A stretch of DNA of 64,000 bases, taken from UBA4781 sp963674975 (lineage in GTDB: Bacteria; Chloroflexota; Anaerolineae; Anaerolineales; Anaerolineaceae). The stretch covers positions 1,302,001 to 1,366,000 of the forward strand of contig OY771913.1 of the NCBI GenBank assembly GCA_963674975.1, read 5' to 3'. The notes beneath the pieces were generated by a model that worked only from the letters and a program-made list of their open reading frames with translations, was not told the origin of the DNA and ran no database searches. Made by a program: the position numbers and the translations under genes. Shown here piece after piece: positions 14,540 to 23,517 of the stretch (position 1 is its first letter; each line of letters begins with the position of its first letter).

Positions 14540-17437
14540 TTACAAAGACCTTTTGATAATCCTTATTTTCTTTTCCAATTGATCCATAAAACTCTCCCAA
14601 TTCAATTCTTCAAATCCGGAGATCACCAGATGCGCCTCATACAAGCGTTCTTCTGGACCAACACCCACTGCCCAAAAATTTCCATTCAAGGCTGCCCTGA
14701 TGCCGGCTTCCGCATCTTCAAATACGACACAGCGTTCAGGATTCAGCTGCAGCTGATCCGCGGCGTGCAGGAACAGATCAGGGGCAGGTTTTACATGCTC
14801 CACACTGAACCCATCCGAAACCGCGTCGAAAAGGTCAAGGATGCCAAGCTTCTCCATCACCAGATGTGTATTCTTGCTGGCTGAACCTACTGCCAGTTTG
14901 ATGCCCTGCTGTCTGGCATCGTTGATGAAATGTAAAACGCCCGGGAGCAGATCATCTTTTCCAAGTTTTGCCAGATAATCCAGGTAATAATTATTTTTAC
15001 GCTCCATCATGGCTTGTATCTGTTCTTCTGGAACTTTCCTTCCATCAAGTATGATCCTCAACGATTCAAGTCGTGAAACGCCACGCAGGGCATCATTTTT
15101 TTCCCGATCGAATGGAATCCCCATTTCATCCGCCATTCGCTTCCAGGCTAAATAATGGAATTCGGAAGTATCTGTGATCACTCCATCAAGGTCAAAAATG
15201 GCACCCAATATAGGAGAAAACATATTCCGCTCTCTCTTAATTTTTCCATTTTTTACCGGCAGAACCTTTTGCCCGGAATCCGCATGGATATCAAAGTCAT
15301 AGCGGTCATCGCGATATTGAATTCCAAATCGGAGACGCTTCCAACCTTCCGGTAAACGCGGAAATGCCACCGGTCCATCTTCAGTAAACTGCAATCCACC
15401 GAAACCAAAAACACATGCCTGCCAGAGTCCCCCATGTGTAGCAGCATGAATACCATCCACAGCATTACCGCGCTTATCTTCCAGATCAGTACCGGCTGCC
15501 AGCATGAACAAGCGATACGCTTCTTCACTATCCCCAATCCAGGCAGCCATAATTGACTGGATAGCCGGACCCAGAGAAGAACCATACGTCAGATCGGTAC
15601 GGTGGGCATAGTAATCCCAGTTTGCCTTTAGTATTTTTCGATCATGATAGGTATCCAGCAGGTAAAGCAGCATCAACACATCCGGCTGCTTGATGATCTG
15701 ATATTTCTGCGCTTCCTCAACACCGAAAATCGACTGAACTGACCGTGTGCGTGGTTCCAGCGAAACAAGGTCCAAAGGTTTCAGATCATAAAAACCTGAA
15801 AATTGTTCAAATAAACCACTATCCCTGTCAAATCCAATATAGATCTTTTCAATGATCTTCTGCCATTCCGATAAACTGTTATCGGTAATATGCAGCTTTT
15901 CAACCAGAACATGTACCTTTTCAGGATCTTTTTCTTTCAACCACTGGTAGATCTCCAGCCCTCTCTGCAGATTCCAGCGCACCATAACATTGGTATAAGC
16001 ATTGTTGTTGACATGCTCATGATTCTCATCAGGACCGATCACATCACTGATCTCATAGCGATCCTGTTTTTCATTCCATTCAACACGGTTTTCCCAAAAG
16101 CGGGCGGTATCCAGAATGATCTCTGCGCCAAAATCAAGCATAAAGGCATCATCTCCGGTCGTTTGCCAGTATTGATAGATGGCATACACAACATCCACCG
16201 TGATATGCAGTTCGATATCTCCGCACAAGATGTGTACCACTCCTCCTTCAGGCGTAAGTGCCCAACGAGGTGTAGTTTCTTCTCCACTATCTGCGCTTTC
16301 CCAGGCATAGCAGGCACCCTCAAATCCTTTATCTTTCGCTTTCTTGCGTGCACCCGCCAGGGTATGATAACGATAGCGTAATAAATTACGTGCGATCTCA
16401 GGACGGGTGTATGTAAAGAAAGGCAAAATAAAGATATCGGTATCCCAGAAAATATGACCGTGGTATCCAAATCCGCTCAACGATTTCGCCTCGATACTGA
16501 CCCGATCATCATGGCGGGGTGCAGCGATCAGGAGCTGAAAAAGTCCAAATCTCAGCGCTCGATCTGCTTTTGCGTCTCCTTCGATTGTGATGTTGCTGTA
16601 TTTCCATTCTTCATTCCATTGCGCACAATGCTCTGACCATAATTTCTCGTATCCCTTTGTTTCTGATGTTCGCAAAACCGCGACTGCCGATCCCCGGGGA
16701 TCAGAAACATCACGACTGGTGAACAGAGACACTATTTTTTCAACGCAAATAGATTGACCGGTCTGCAGAGAAGTCTTGATAACTTTTTCCGGCACACACA
16801 TACCATCCCAGTATTCTTCTTGAAACTGCCCCGCACCGGAAATTTTCAGGTTGAAAGCTTCACATAAGGTAATTCCAGATTTTCTGGTTTGTAAACAAAT
16901 ATAGGCAGTTCCTTCTTCCGTTATTCCCTGCTGCTTGCAGTTCCAATGCAGCCAGCCATTGGTATCAACATGCCCTGTCATACCGGCACGAATCTCAAAC
17001 GGTCCCTGATAATCGATGGAGGTAATACGGCAGCGTAATGCAAGCAGATGCTCATCCGACAGGCTGGCAAAGCGCTCAAAATCGAAGCGCAGGGTATTCC
17101 CGGCAGGCGAAAGCCAGGTTACTGAACGAGATAGCGTGGCAGTACGCAGGTCCAGTTTCCGCTGGTAGGAAATGATCTTCCCTTCATCAAGGCGGAAAGG
17201 CTGCCCCCCCAGATAGAAACGCAGATCCAGCCAGTTAGGAGTATTCGCCAGTTCGGTAAACCCAATGGGAGCATCATCAAAAACACCGTGCAGGAGTGTG
17301 GCGGCAGTTTCACCCGGGAACCCTTCCTCAAATGTTCCCCGCGTTCCGAGATACCCATTTCCAATGGTAAACATGGTCTCTCTTGAGCCCAGTGCGTTTA
17401 TTTCAAATTCATCTTCAGAAATAATCCAGTTATCCAT
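14540..17437 (-). CDS. GH65 disaccharide phosphorylase fused to beta-phosphoglucomutase
   Basis: 965 residues carrying two enzymes. Residues 1 to about 735 are a complete GH65 phosphorylase (maltose/kojibiose/nigerose/trehalose type), with the substrate loop FWDTD (330-334) and the general acid Glu471 in VIGPDENHEHVNNNAYTN. Residues 739-965 are a HAD beta-phosphoglucomutase, with DLDGV (749-753), GSAS and VKPAPDLF motifs. The first half splits an alpha-glucoside with phosphate to glucose and beta-glucose 1-phosphate; the second converts that to glucose 6-phosphate. The frame is unbroken, so this is a true fusion. The start overlaps the GH13 gene by eight bases. Disaccharide specificity cannot be read from motifs. 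Confidence 0.93.
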   Translation of the reverse strand: MDNWIISEDEFEINALGSRETMFTIGNGYLGTRGTFEEGFPGETAATLLHGVFDDAPIGFTELANTPNWLDLRFYLGGQPFRLDEGKIISYQRKLDLRTATLSRSVTWLSPAGNTLRFDFERFASLSDEHLLALRCRITSIDYQGPFEIRAGMTGHVDTNGWLHWNCKQQGITEEGTAYICLQTRKSGITLCEAFNLKISGAGQFQEEYWDGMCVPEKVIKTSLQTGQSICVEKIVSLFTSRDVSDPRGSAVAVLRTSETKGYEKLWSEHCAQWNEEWKYSNITIEGDAKADRALRFGLFQLLIAAPRHDDRVSIEAKSLSGFGYHGHIFWDTDIFILPFFTYTRPEIARNLLRYRYHTLAGARKKAKDKGFEGACYAWESADSGEETTPRWALTPEGGVVHILCGDIELHITVDVVYAIYQYWQTTGDDAFMLDFGAEIILDTARFWENRVEWNEKQDRYEISDVIGPDENHEHVNNNAYTNVMVRWNLQRGLEIYQWLKEKDPEKVHVLVEKLHITDNSLSEWQKIIEKIYIGFDRDSGLFEQFSGFYDLKPLDLVSLEPRTRSVQSIFGVEEAQKYQIIKQPDVLMLLYLLDTYHDRKILKANWDYYAHRTDLTYGSSLGPAIQSIMAAWIGDSEEAYRLFMLAAGTDLEDKRGNAVDGIHAATHGGLWQACVFGFGGLQFTEDGPVAFPRLPEGWKRLRFGIQYRDDRYDFDIHADSGQKVLPVKNGKIKRERNMFSPILGAIFDLDGVITDTSEFHYLAWKRMADEMGIPFDREKNDALRGVSRLESLRIILDGRKVPEEQIQAMMERKNNYYLDYLAKLGKDDLLPGVLHFINDARQQGIKLAVGSASKNTHLVMEKLGILDLFDAVSDGFSVEHVKPAPDLFLHAADQLQLNPERCVVFEDAEAGIRAALNGNFWAVGVGPEERLYEAHLVISGFEELNWESFMDQLEKKIRIIKRSL

Positions 17438-19133
17438 TCTTCATCCCATGGTTATGCAGAGTATTTTCGATTTTTATAATGACACCTTCGTTTTCTCTCA
17501 ATTTCAGATCATTGGATATTAAAGCTTCATTCTTATCCAGATAAGTTGATAAAAGGATTTTCCCGCCCGGGAATTCGGGCAGTTGCAGACCGATCGCTAT
17601 CGCGGAAAAATTCAGGGCAATCAGAAAGCGATTGTTATTCAGCTCCCGCTCGAAAACAAAGCAATCAGGAGAATTTATCTGTATGGTTCTATAAGAGCCA
17701 ACTTGCAGAGCAGGCTGCCGCTTCCGCAGCCGGATCAGTTTTCGGTAGAGGGAAAGCAGCGATATCGGATCTTTGCTTTCCACCTGTACATTTCTTTCCT
17801 GATAGTTGGGTGCTAATGGGAGCCAGGGTTCAACCGTCGAAAAACCTGCATAGCGGTCACCCGTCCACTGCATGGGATTTCGACCCGGGTCACGGCTATA
17901 TTCTCGCCCTAAACGGAATCCTTGCGGATCTCGCATATTGTTTTTATCTATCACTGCATTTTCCATCCCCAATTCTTCGCCGTAATACAGGGTAGGAGTT
18001 CCGCGCAGCGTCAACAGCAGCATGGCGGCTATACGCGCCTGCGCTTTCCCGATCTTTGAGATCAGACGCGGGGAGTCATGATTGTTCAATACATAATTTG
18101 ACCAGGCAGAATCAGGGAGTGCGCCTTCCATTTCGTCTACCGATTTCTGTATCGCGCGGGCTATCCAGGGAACATGCATCAATCTGAAATTGAACGGCAG
18201 CTGCAGCTCATCGCCATTGGTACCGTAATACTTGATCCAGCGCGGGAGCTCATACCAGACTTCTCCAATACCAACACGCTGCGGGTATTCATCCAGCACT
18301 TTTCGTATTTCACGAATGACGTCATGCACTTCATCCTGATCCTGGTCAAAGAAATGCTTCTGCTGAGAATATAAATTAGCAGCATCAGAAGAGACAGTAT
18401 CCCCAATTAAAAAGGGATTGTCTCGTAAGTCAGCGTCTTTCATGATCATACCGATCACATCCATGCGAAAGCCATCCACTCCCCGCTCCATCCAGAACCG
18501 CAAAACATCCAGCATGGCTTTTTTCACCTGGTGGTTGCGCCAGTTCAGATCAGGCTGTTCTTTGAGAAAAGAATGCAGATAATACTGACCGGTCTGTTCA
18601 TCCCATTCCCAGGCAGGACCGCCAAAAGCAGAACCCCAATTATTGGGCAGAGAACCATCCGCCTTTGGATCACGCCAGATATACCAATCACGTTTCGGGT
18701 TCTGCCGGCTGGAGCGAGATTCCAGAAACCATGGATGCATATTAGAAGTGTGGTTGGGAACAAAATCAAGGATGATCTTGATCGCTCGTCGATGCGCTTC
18801 AACGATCAACTTATCAAAAGTATCCAGACTGCCAAATAGAGGATGAATATTGCAGTAATCTGAAACATCGTAGCCAAAATCTGCCATTGGAGAGGGAAAA
18901 ATTGGGCTGAGCCAGATGGCATCGATGCCCAGAGATCTCTCTGTCCCATCGTTGAGATAATCCAACTTCTCGATCACGCCCTGCAGATCTCCCACGCCAT
19001 CTCCATTGGAATCCATAAAACTGCGCGGATAGATCTGATAGATCACCCCTTTCTTCCACCATTCATCATTTTTATTCATCGCAGTTTTCTGCATCATTTC
19101 CTCTTGGTTAATTTTCCTCATCCGAAAGATCAT
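17430..19133 (-). CDS. GH13 alpha-glucosidase, probably alpha-1,6 (oligo-1,6-glucosidase type)
   Basis: 567 residues, cytoplasmic, with a complete GH13 barrel. Nucleophile Asp225 lies in GFRMDVIGM, acid/base Glu291 in GIGEVWYE, and transition-state Asp353 in LNNHDSPR. The residue after the nucleophile is Val226. In oligo-1,6-glucosidases and isomaltases this position is Val, whereas maltases have Thr or Ala, so alpha-1,6 linkages are favoured. The longest start overlaps the GH130 stop by four bases. Inner ATGs at codons 5, 13, 14 and 19 are possible, and the conserved region starts near codon 24. Confidence 0.92.
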   Translation of the reverse strand: MIFRMRKINQEEMMQKTAMNKNDEWWKKGVIYQIYPRSFMDSNGDGVGDLQGVIEKLDYLNDGTERSLGIDAIWLSPIFPSPMADFGYDVSDYCNIHPLFGSLDTFDKLIVEAHRRAIKIILDFVPNHTSNMHPWFLESRSSRQNPKRDWYIWRDPKADGSLPNNWGSAFGGPAWEWDEQTGQYYLHSFLKEQPDLNWRNHQVKKAMLDVLRFWMERGVDGFRMDVIGMIMKDADLRDNPFLIGDTVSSDAANLYSQQKHFFDQDQDEVHDVIREIRKVLDEYPQRVGIGEVWYELPRWIKYYGTNGDELQLPFNFRLMHVPWIARAIQKSVDEMEGALPDSAWSNYVLNNHDSPRLISKIGKAQARIAAMLLLTLRGTPTLYYGEELGMENAVIDKNNMRDPQGFRLGREYSRDPGRNPMQWTGDRYAGFSTVEPWLPLAPNYQERNVQVESKDPISLLSLYRKLIRLRKRQPALQVGSYRTIQINSPDCFVFERELNNNRFLIALNFSAIAIGLQLPEFPGGKILLSTYLDKNEALISNDLKLRENEGVIIKIENTLHNHGMKNG

Positions 19134-20011
19134 CCATGCAGCGTAAAATCCAGCAACTCTTGTAAAGAGCAGGTTGCCAGACCAATCACACGATCTGCCC
19201 CGCCATAATATACATATACCTTTCCATCCACCACAGGATTAGCCGTTGAGAAGATCACATTCGGTACATCTCCTCTTCGCTCCCATGGTTCTTGTGGTTC
19301 GATCAAGAATCCTTCTGCGCGCGCCAAAACTTTAGCAGGGTCATCCATATCCAGCAGAAAGCTTCCCAGCCGGTAAACATTTTCATCATCGTAGCCGTGA
19401 TAGATGCACAGCCAGCCCTGTTCGGTTTGAATGGGAACACCCGCTGCGCCGATACACTTACAATCCCATTTACCCGGGCGGGGAGCAAGCAGTGGTTGAA
19501 AATCTTCCCAACTTTTTAGATCTTTACTGAAAGCCAGCCCAATGTTGGGAACTCTGCGGTGAAAGGTAACGTAGCGATCCTTCACTTTACGTGGGAAGAG
19601 AACATGATCTTTATTTTTCATTCCCACTTCCAACGGCGCAATGCGCTTCCAGGTGATCAGATTTTTGCTTTCGGCAAAGTATGGGGTAATTCCTCCGGAG
19701 GAATACGCCGTATATGCCATAATGTAGCGTTGTTCATCAGATAGATAAGTGACCCGTGGATCTTCCACACCGAGCTCATCCCATTCATCCTGCGGTGTAA
19801 AGACCGGCTGCTGCAGCCGATTGAAGTGAACGCCATCACTGCTGACGGCATACCCAATGGAGCTCACACGATCCATTCCCTGCGCTCGATAGAGCATATG
19901 GAAAAGTCCATCGGCATATACCACAGCACAATTAAAGACATTCAACTCTTCCCAGGCATTGCAGGGATCAGGCAATAGAATAGGATTTTCGGAATGGCGT
20001 TTCAAGATCAT
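19130..20011 (-). CDS. GH130 beta-mannoside phosphorylase family enzyme (1)
   Basis: 293 residues, the compact five-bladed propeller size of GH130. It keeps the family landmarks VEDPR (proton-donor Asp, about 78-82), KNKDHVLFPRK with the phosphate-side basic residues, WDCKCIGAA, YHGYDDENVYRLG and the final YYGGADRVIGLA. Classical GH130 enzymes phosphorolyse beta-mannosides to mannose 1-phosphate; some clades are hydrolases. The basic residues for phosphate appear present, so a phosphorylase is more likely. Second of two GH130 genes in tandem, 10 bases apart. Confidence 0.88.
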   Translation of the reverse strand: MILKRHSENPILLPDPCNAWEELNVFNCAVVYADGLFHMLYRAQGMDRVSSIGYAVSSDGVHFNRLQQPVFTPQDEWDELGVEDPRVTYLSDEQRYIMAYTAYSSGGITPYFAESKNLITWKRIAPLEVGMKNKDHVLFPRKVKDRYVTFHRRVPNIGLAFSKDLKSWEDFQPLLAPRPGKWDCKCIGAAGVPIQTEQGWLCIYHGYDDENVYRLGSFLLDMDDPAKVLARAEGFLIEPQEPWERRGDVPNVIFSTANPVVDGKVYVYYGGADRVIGLATCSLQELLDFTLHG

Positions 20012-20021
20012 CTTTGCATCC

Positions 20022-20957
20022 TCATTCTGCTTTCCCTTCCAGACAAAGGGCGATCACATCCGATACCGGAGCAGAAGCAAGGCAAAGCACCTGATCTGCT
20101 GCCCCGTAATAAACCTTGAGTTCACCATCCTCTTCCAGGACCGCGCCGCAGGTAAAAACCACATTACTAACATTTCCCAGGTAATCTTCTTCTGCAATGG
20201 GGGAAAGAATTGCCTGTTCAGAACGACCCACCACCCGCCAGGGTTGAGTCAGGTCGAGTAAAACCGCGCCCAGTCGATAGAGACTGCCGGCGGAGGTTGA
20301 CCGCACCCCATGGTAGATCACCAGCCAGCCTTCAGGTGTTTTAATAGGAGGAGCTCCCGCACCTATTTTTGTGCAGTCCCATTTGCGCTGCCTGGTCTGC
20401 ATAACCGGACGGGGATTTCCCCAATAAACCAGGTCTTGAGAAAAGCTGATCCAAATATCTCCATGCTGCGAAGTCTGCGTCATGGGTCGATCCAGCTTCA
20501 CATACTGACCGCCAATCTTTTCAGGGAAGAGAACCACATCTTTGTTCTCAGGCAACCCGAGAATAGAAACACGCTCGTAATTCGAGAAATCTTGCGTGCG
20601 GGCTAAGATGCTGACACAATCGTGCTGTGAATAACCTACATAAGTAATATAAAAAGAGCCTTCCAGAGGTGTTATGCGCGGATCTTCAATGCTGCAATCT
20701 TCGACAAGTGCATATAGACCTTCTTTTGCCGGCAGTAAGGCAGGATTGGGATCTGGGGTGAAATTCAACCCATCCTCGCTTCTTGCTGTCCATAAAAAAG
20801 AAGAACCGCTCAGGTCCTCAACCCGTGTCAACAATATATACTGCCCATTCTGCTTGACAATTCCTGAGTTGAAAACGGAATTCATGGGTTGTGGAAAATC
20901 TGCAGCCGTCAGGACAGGGTTTTTTGCATATCTACGAAGTAAGTGTGATTCCATCAT
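20022..20957 (-). CDS. GH130 beta-mannoside phosphorylase family enzyme (2)
   Basis: 311 residues with IEDPRITPL, ENKDVVLFPEK, KWDCTKIGAGAPPI, YHGVR and YYGAADQVLCLA, matching GH130 in the same order as its neighbour but clearly diverged from it. A longer start at 20999 would overlap the LacI gene by 28 bases. I use the ATG at 20955-20957, with GGAAA a few bases upstream. Two diverged GH130 paralogues in one operon suggest activity on different chain lengths or linkages of a beta-mannoside. Confidence 0.87.
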   Translation of the reverse strand: MMESHLLRRYAKNPVLTAADFPQPMNSVFNSGIVKQNGQYILLTRVEDLSGSSFLWTARSEDGLNFTPDPNPALLPAKEGLYALVEDCSIEDPRITPLEGSFYITYVGYSQHDCVSILARTQDFSNYERVSILGLPENKDVVLFPEKIGGQYVKLDRPMTQTSQHGDIWISFSQDLVYWGNPRPVMQTRQRKWDCTKIGAGAPPIKTPEGWLVIYHGVRSTSAGSLYRLGAVLLDLTQPWRVVGRSEQAILSPIAEEDYLGNVSNVVFTCGAVLEEDGELKVYYGAADQVLCLASAPVSDVIALCLEGKAE

Positions 20958-20971
20958 TAGATTTCCATTAT

Positions 20972-21988
20972 TTACAGCGTGCTCTCCTGACAACCGCAAG
21001 ATTCACGAATAACCAGTTCCGTTGTCACGAGAGTCTTTGTTGGAGGAAGTTCCGGCTGCTGGATGGTATTCAACAAGCACTGCGCCGCCAGATAACCCAT
21101 ACGTTGTGTGAAGATCTTCACCGTACTTAAAGATGGCTGATTGGCAGCCGCCCAGCTAATATCGTCAAACCCCATAACCGCCAGATCGTGCGGAGTTGAA
21201 CGTCCCAGTTTAGCTGCAGCCCGAATAGCGCCAATCGCCACAGAATCATTGACACCATATACTGCAGTAAGATCAACCCATTTCTCCAACGCCTGCTTTA
21301 TCATTTTTTCCCCACTGGCGATGGTTGTTTCTTCCGCATAAATCACACGCGGTTCCAGACCAAATTCCTGAACAGCTCTTTCATAGCCGCGCAATCTCTC
21401 ACGATTACTGATCCATTCTTGCGGTCCTGAGAGAAACGCAATTTTATTATGCTGGTGTTTTTCGATCAAATGCCTTACACCCGAGTATGCTCCGCCCTCA
21501 TCATCGGTCAGTACACAATTAACCGGATACTGCGAAAGAGTATTATCTACCAGTACAAAAGGAATTTTTGTACCGGCAATACCCATGACAGAAGATGCCT
21601 GTATAAAAGGACCTGCCAGAATCAATCCATCCACCAGGTGCTGGCGAATCATAGGAAGATTTTGCGGCTGCTTATCTTTCTCATCAAGCAGGGTAATGAG
21701 GACATGGTATCCATTTTGAGAAAGATACTCTTCTGCACCAGAGAGAATCTGAGGGTAGAAAGGATCATCTGAAAACGCATACTTTTCTTTATGGATAACA
21801 AAACCAATTGTCTGGGATTTTGAGGTAGCCAGGCTGCGAGCCGTTTGATTGGGGCGATAATTTGCTTCAGCCGCCACCTTCAACACCTTTTCTCGCACTT
21901 CTGCACTCACTCCCGGTTGATCATTCAGCACGCGTGAAACTGTTGCAGTTGATACTCCGACCTTTTTGGCAATCTGTTTTAAGTCCAT
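20972..21988 (-). CDS. LacI-family repressor of the phosphorolytic operon
   Basis: 338 residues. The helix-turn-helix LKQIAKKVGVSTATVSRVLNDQPGVS (about 3-28) with hinge SLATSKSQTIGF is followed by the periplasmic-binding-like effector domain. It heads the operon, 15 bases before the first GH130 gene, and a LacI-type operator lies in its promoter. It therefore most likely controls itself and the eight genes behind it, relieved by an imported sugar or sugar phosphate. Confidence 0.94.
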   Translation of the reverse strand: MDLKQIAKKVGVSTATVSRVLNDQPGVSAEVREKVLKVAAEANYRPNQTARSLATSKSQTIGFVIHKEKYAFSDDPFYPQILSGAEEYLSQNGYHVLITLLDEKDKQPQNLPMIRQHLVDGLILAGPFIQASSVMGIAGTKIPFVLVDNTLSQYPVNCVLTDDEGGAYSGVRHLIEKHQHNKIAFLSGPQEWISNRERLRGYERAVQEFGLEPRVIYAEETTIASGEKMIKQALEKWVDLTAVYGVNDSVAIGAIRAAAKLGRSTPHDLAVMGFDDISWAAANQPSLSTVKIFTQRMGYLAAQCLLNTIQQPELPPTKTLVTTELVIRESCGCQESTL

Positions 21989-22013
21989 TTTTTATACCTT
22001 ACGTAATTTTTTT

Positions 22014-22057
22014 GTAATCGCTTACGTTAATGATATAGTTAAATATCCAAAAGTCAA
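22014..22057 (-). promoter_or_regulatory. promoter and LacI-type operator of the phosphorolytic operon
   Basis: On the minus strand: TTGACT (22052-22057), a 16-base spacer and TATCAT (22030-22035). Just downstream lies GTAATCGCTTAC (22014-22025), a near-palindrome with the central CG of LacI/GalR operators. A wider ACGTAA…TTACGT inverted repeat surrounds it. Placement after the -10 box fits repression. Confidence 0.7.
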
Positions 22058-22161
22058 TATCCTGTATCCAGGCACTGTTCACTCTCAACAAAATTTTTAT
22101 ATAATCAGGGAATCGCTTTCAGGTTCAGCATGTTATACTGAATTGATAGGGCGCAATCCCT

Positions 22162-22208
22162 TGAGAATAAGTCACCTGGTTTCCCGACCATAGAGGTGGC
22201 TTATTCAT
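22162..22208 (-). terminator. terminator-like hairpin after the second LacI gene
   Basis: AATAAGTCACCT (22166-22177) pairs with AGGTGGCTTATT (22194-22205) over 12 positions with one G-T, around a 16-base loop that can itself pair GGT/ACC. It lies 25 bases after the stop of the LacI gene at 22230. The U-tract is weak (TTATTCTC). Confidence 0.65.
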
Positions 22209-22229
22209 TTCTTTTAATATTCTCCTTTA

Positions 22230-23279
22230 TTACGCCATCCCTCCTTTCATGGAGCGCGGAAGGCTCGATTGGCGAATGATCAGTTTGGGAGGAATTAAAG
22301 AGCAAATTGGATCAGGCATCTTTTCCTCATTTAACTGATAGATCAGCATTTCGATCACTTTTTGCCCGATATCCCAGATAGGCTGTTGAACCGTCGTCAG
22401 GGATGGGCGCAGGTACTGTACAATCGGATTATCATCAAAGCCGGTAACTGCTATTTCCTTCCCTGGAATAAGCCCCTGCTTCTGGATGGCTGCCATTGCC
22501 CCCATCGCCATATAATCATTCAAGGCAACGACCGCATCCGGTCGTAGAGAAGAAGGAAGCTGCAATAGTTCATCACAGGCTTGATAACCAAACTCATAAT
22601 TTCCAGATCCCCGCGCGATCAAATCGGCATTAACAGGAAGTCCAAATTCATCCATGGCTAGAAAAAAACCAGCCATACGGTTGTTGCCAACTCGCGAATC
22701 TTCCGGCCAGGCAAGCGCCCCGATCTTTTTCCTTCCCCCTTCTACCAGATGCTTCACAGATTGATAAACCCCCAATTCGCCATCCACATCGATATAAGGG
22801 AAAACCACATCGTCGTCAGAACGTCCAAACCCCACAAATGGGAATTTTTGATCCAATAGATAAGCAATGCGGGGATCCTTATATTCAATAGAAGACAGAA
22901 TGAATCCATCCACCCTTCCCGTATCGATCAATTCAGAATAGACCTGCAACTGCCTTTCATTCTCTTCATGAAAAGGAAAACATAATAAATAATATCCAGC
23001 CCGTTCGGCTGTATGAAACATGGACTGCAGGAATTGATCAAGAATTGGATTGGTCAGCCCATGCGGGGTCGGGCTCCAGGTATAGCCAATGGTATAAGAA
23101 CGTTTTGAGCGCAGGGAGCGGGCAGTGTAATTTGGTTTGTAGCCCAATTCTTTCACCGCTGCCCAGATGCGTTCTTCTGTTTCAGGCAGTACTTCTACTT
23201 TATGGTTAATAACCTTTGAGACCGTCTGATACGAGACATTTGCCCTGGCTGCAACTTCTTTGATCGTTACCCTATTCAC
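22230..23279 (-). CDS. LacI-family repressor, stand-alone
   Basis: 349 residues with helix-turn-helix IKEVAARANVSYQTVSKVIN (about 5-24), a hinge at ARSLRSKRSYTIGY and a sugar-type effector domain. A terminator follows and no metabolic gene shares the transcript, so its targets lie elsewhere or in the flanking sugar operons. The promoter carries a perfect 24-base palindrome just past the -10 box, consistent with tight autorepression. Effector unknown. Confidence 0.93.
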   Translation of the reverse strand: MNRVTIKEVAARANVSYQTVSKVINHKVEVLPETEERIWAAVKELGYKPNYTARSLRSKRSYTIGYTWSPTPHGLTNPILDQFLQSMFHTAERAGYYLLCFPFHEENERQLQVYSELIDTGRVDGFILSSIEYKDPRIAYLLDQKFPFVGFGRSDDDVVFPYIDVDGELGVYQSVKHLVEGGRKKIGALAWPEDSRVGNNRMAGFFLAMDEFGLPVNADLIARGSGNYEFGYQACDELLQLPSSLRPDAVVALNDYMAMGAMAAIQKQGLIPGKEIAVTGFDDNPIVQYLRPSLTTVQQPIWDIGQKVIEMLIYQLNEEKMPDPICSLIPPKLIIRQSSLPRSMKGGMA

Positions 23280-23292
23280 CTTATTTTCCCTA

Positions 23293-23316
23293 TTTCATGC
23301 GAACGTTCGCATGAAA
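23293..23316 (-). promoter_or_regulatory. perfect 24-base LacI operator
   Basis: TTTCATGCGAAC followed by its exact inverted copy (23293-23316), with central CG. It starts 8 bases after the -10 box of the stand-alone LacI gene and ends 14 bases before its ATG, a roadblock position. Confidence 0.85.
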
Positions 23317-23324
23317 TTATCTAT

Positions 23325-23353
23325 ACTATACCCGCTTCCCGGGAGAATGTCAA
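23325..23353 (-). promoter_or_regulatory. promoter of the stand-alone LacI gene
   Basis: TTGACA (23348-23353), a 17-base spacer and TATAGT (23325-23330) on the minus strand. Near consensus. Confidence 0.85.
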
Positions 23354-23452
23354 TAGATTTATTGAAAATTCATTTTTATTCTTTTCTTTTATAGAAGACC
23401 TGATTTCATCAATTTATTTCTTGTTTTAGAAATTTATTAACCTTTTTTCAAA

Positions 23453-23511
23453 GTGATAGAAATAAATCTATTTCGCTATAATGGAATAAGATATGGAAAC
23501 ACATAAGGAGA
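23453..23511 (+). promoter_or_regulatory. bacterioferritin promoter and ribosome-binding site
   Basis: Consensus TATAAT (23477-23482) with a weak -35 GTGATA (23453-23458), then AAGGAG (23505-23510) seven bases before the ATG. No Fur-like box was recognised. Confidence 0.65.
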
Positions 23512-23517
23512 TTAAGA

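Noticed and set aside
15890..16381. Plus-strand open frame of 163 codons opposite the GH65 gene
   Set aside because: Antisense shadow of the GH65 catalytic domain; composition rich in Ile, His and Phe as expected from reverse-complement reading.
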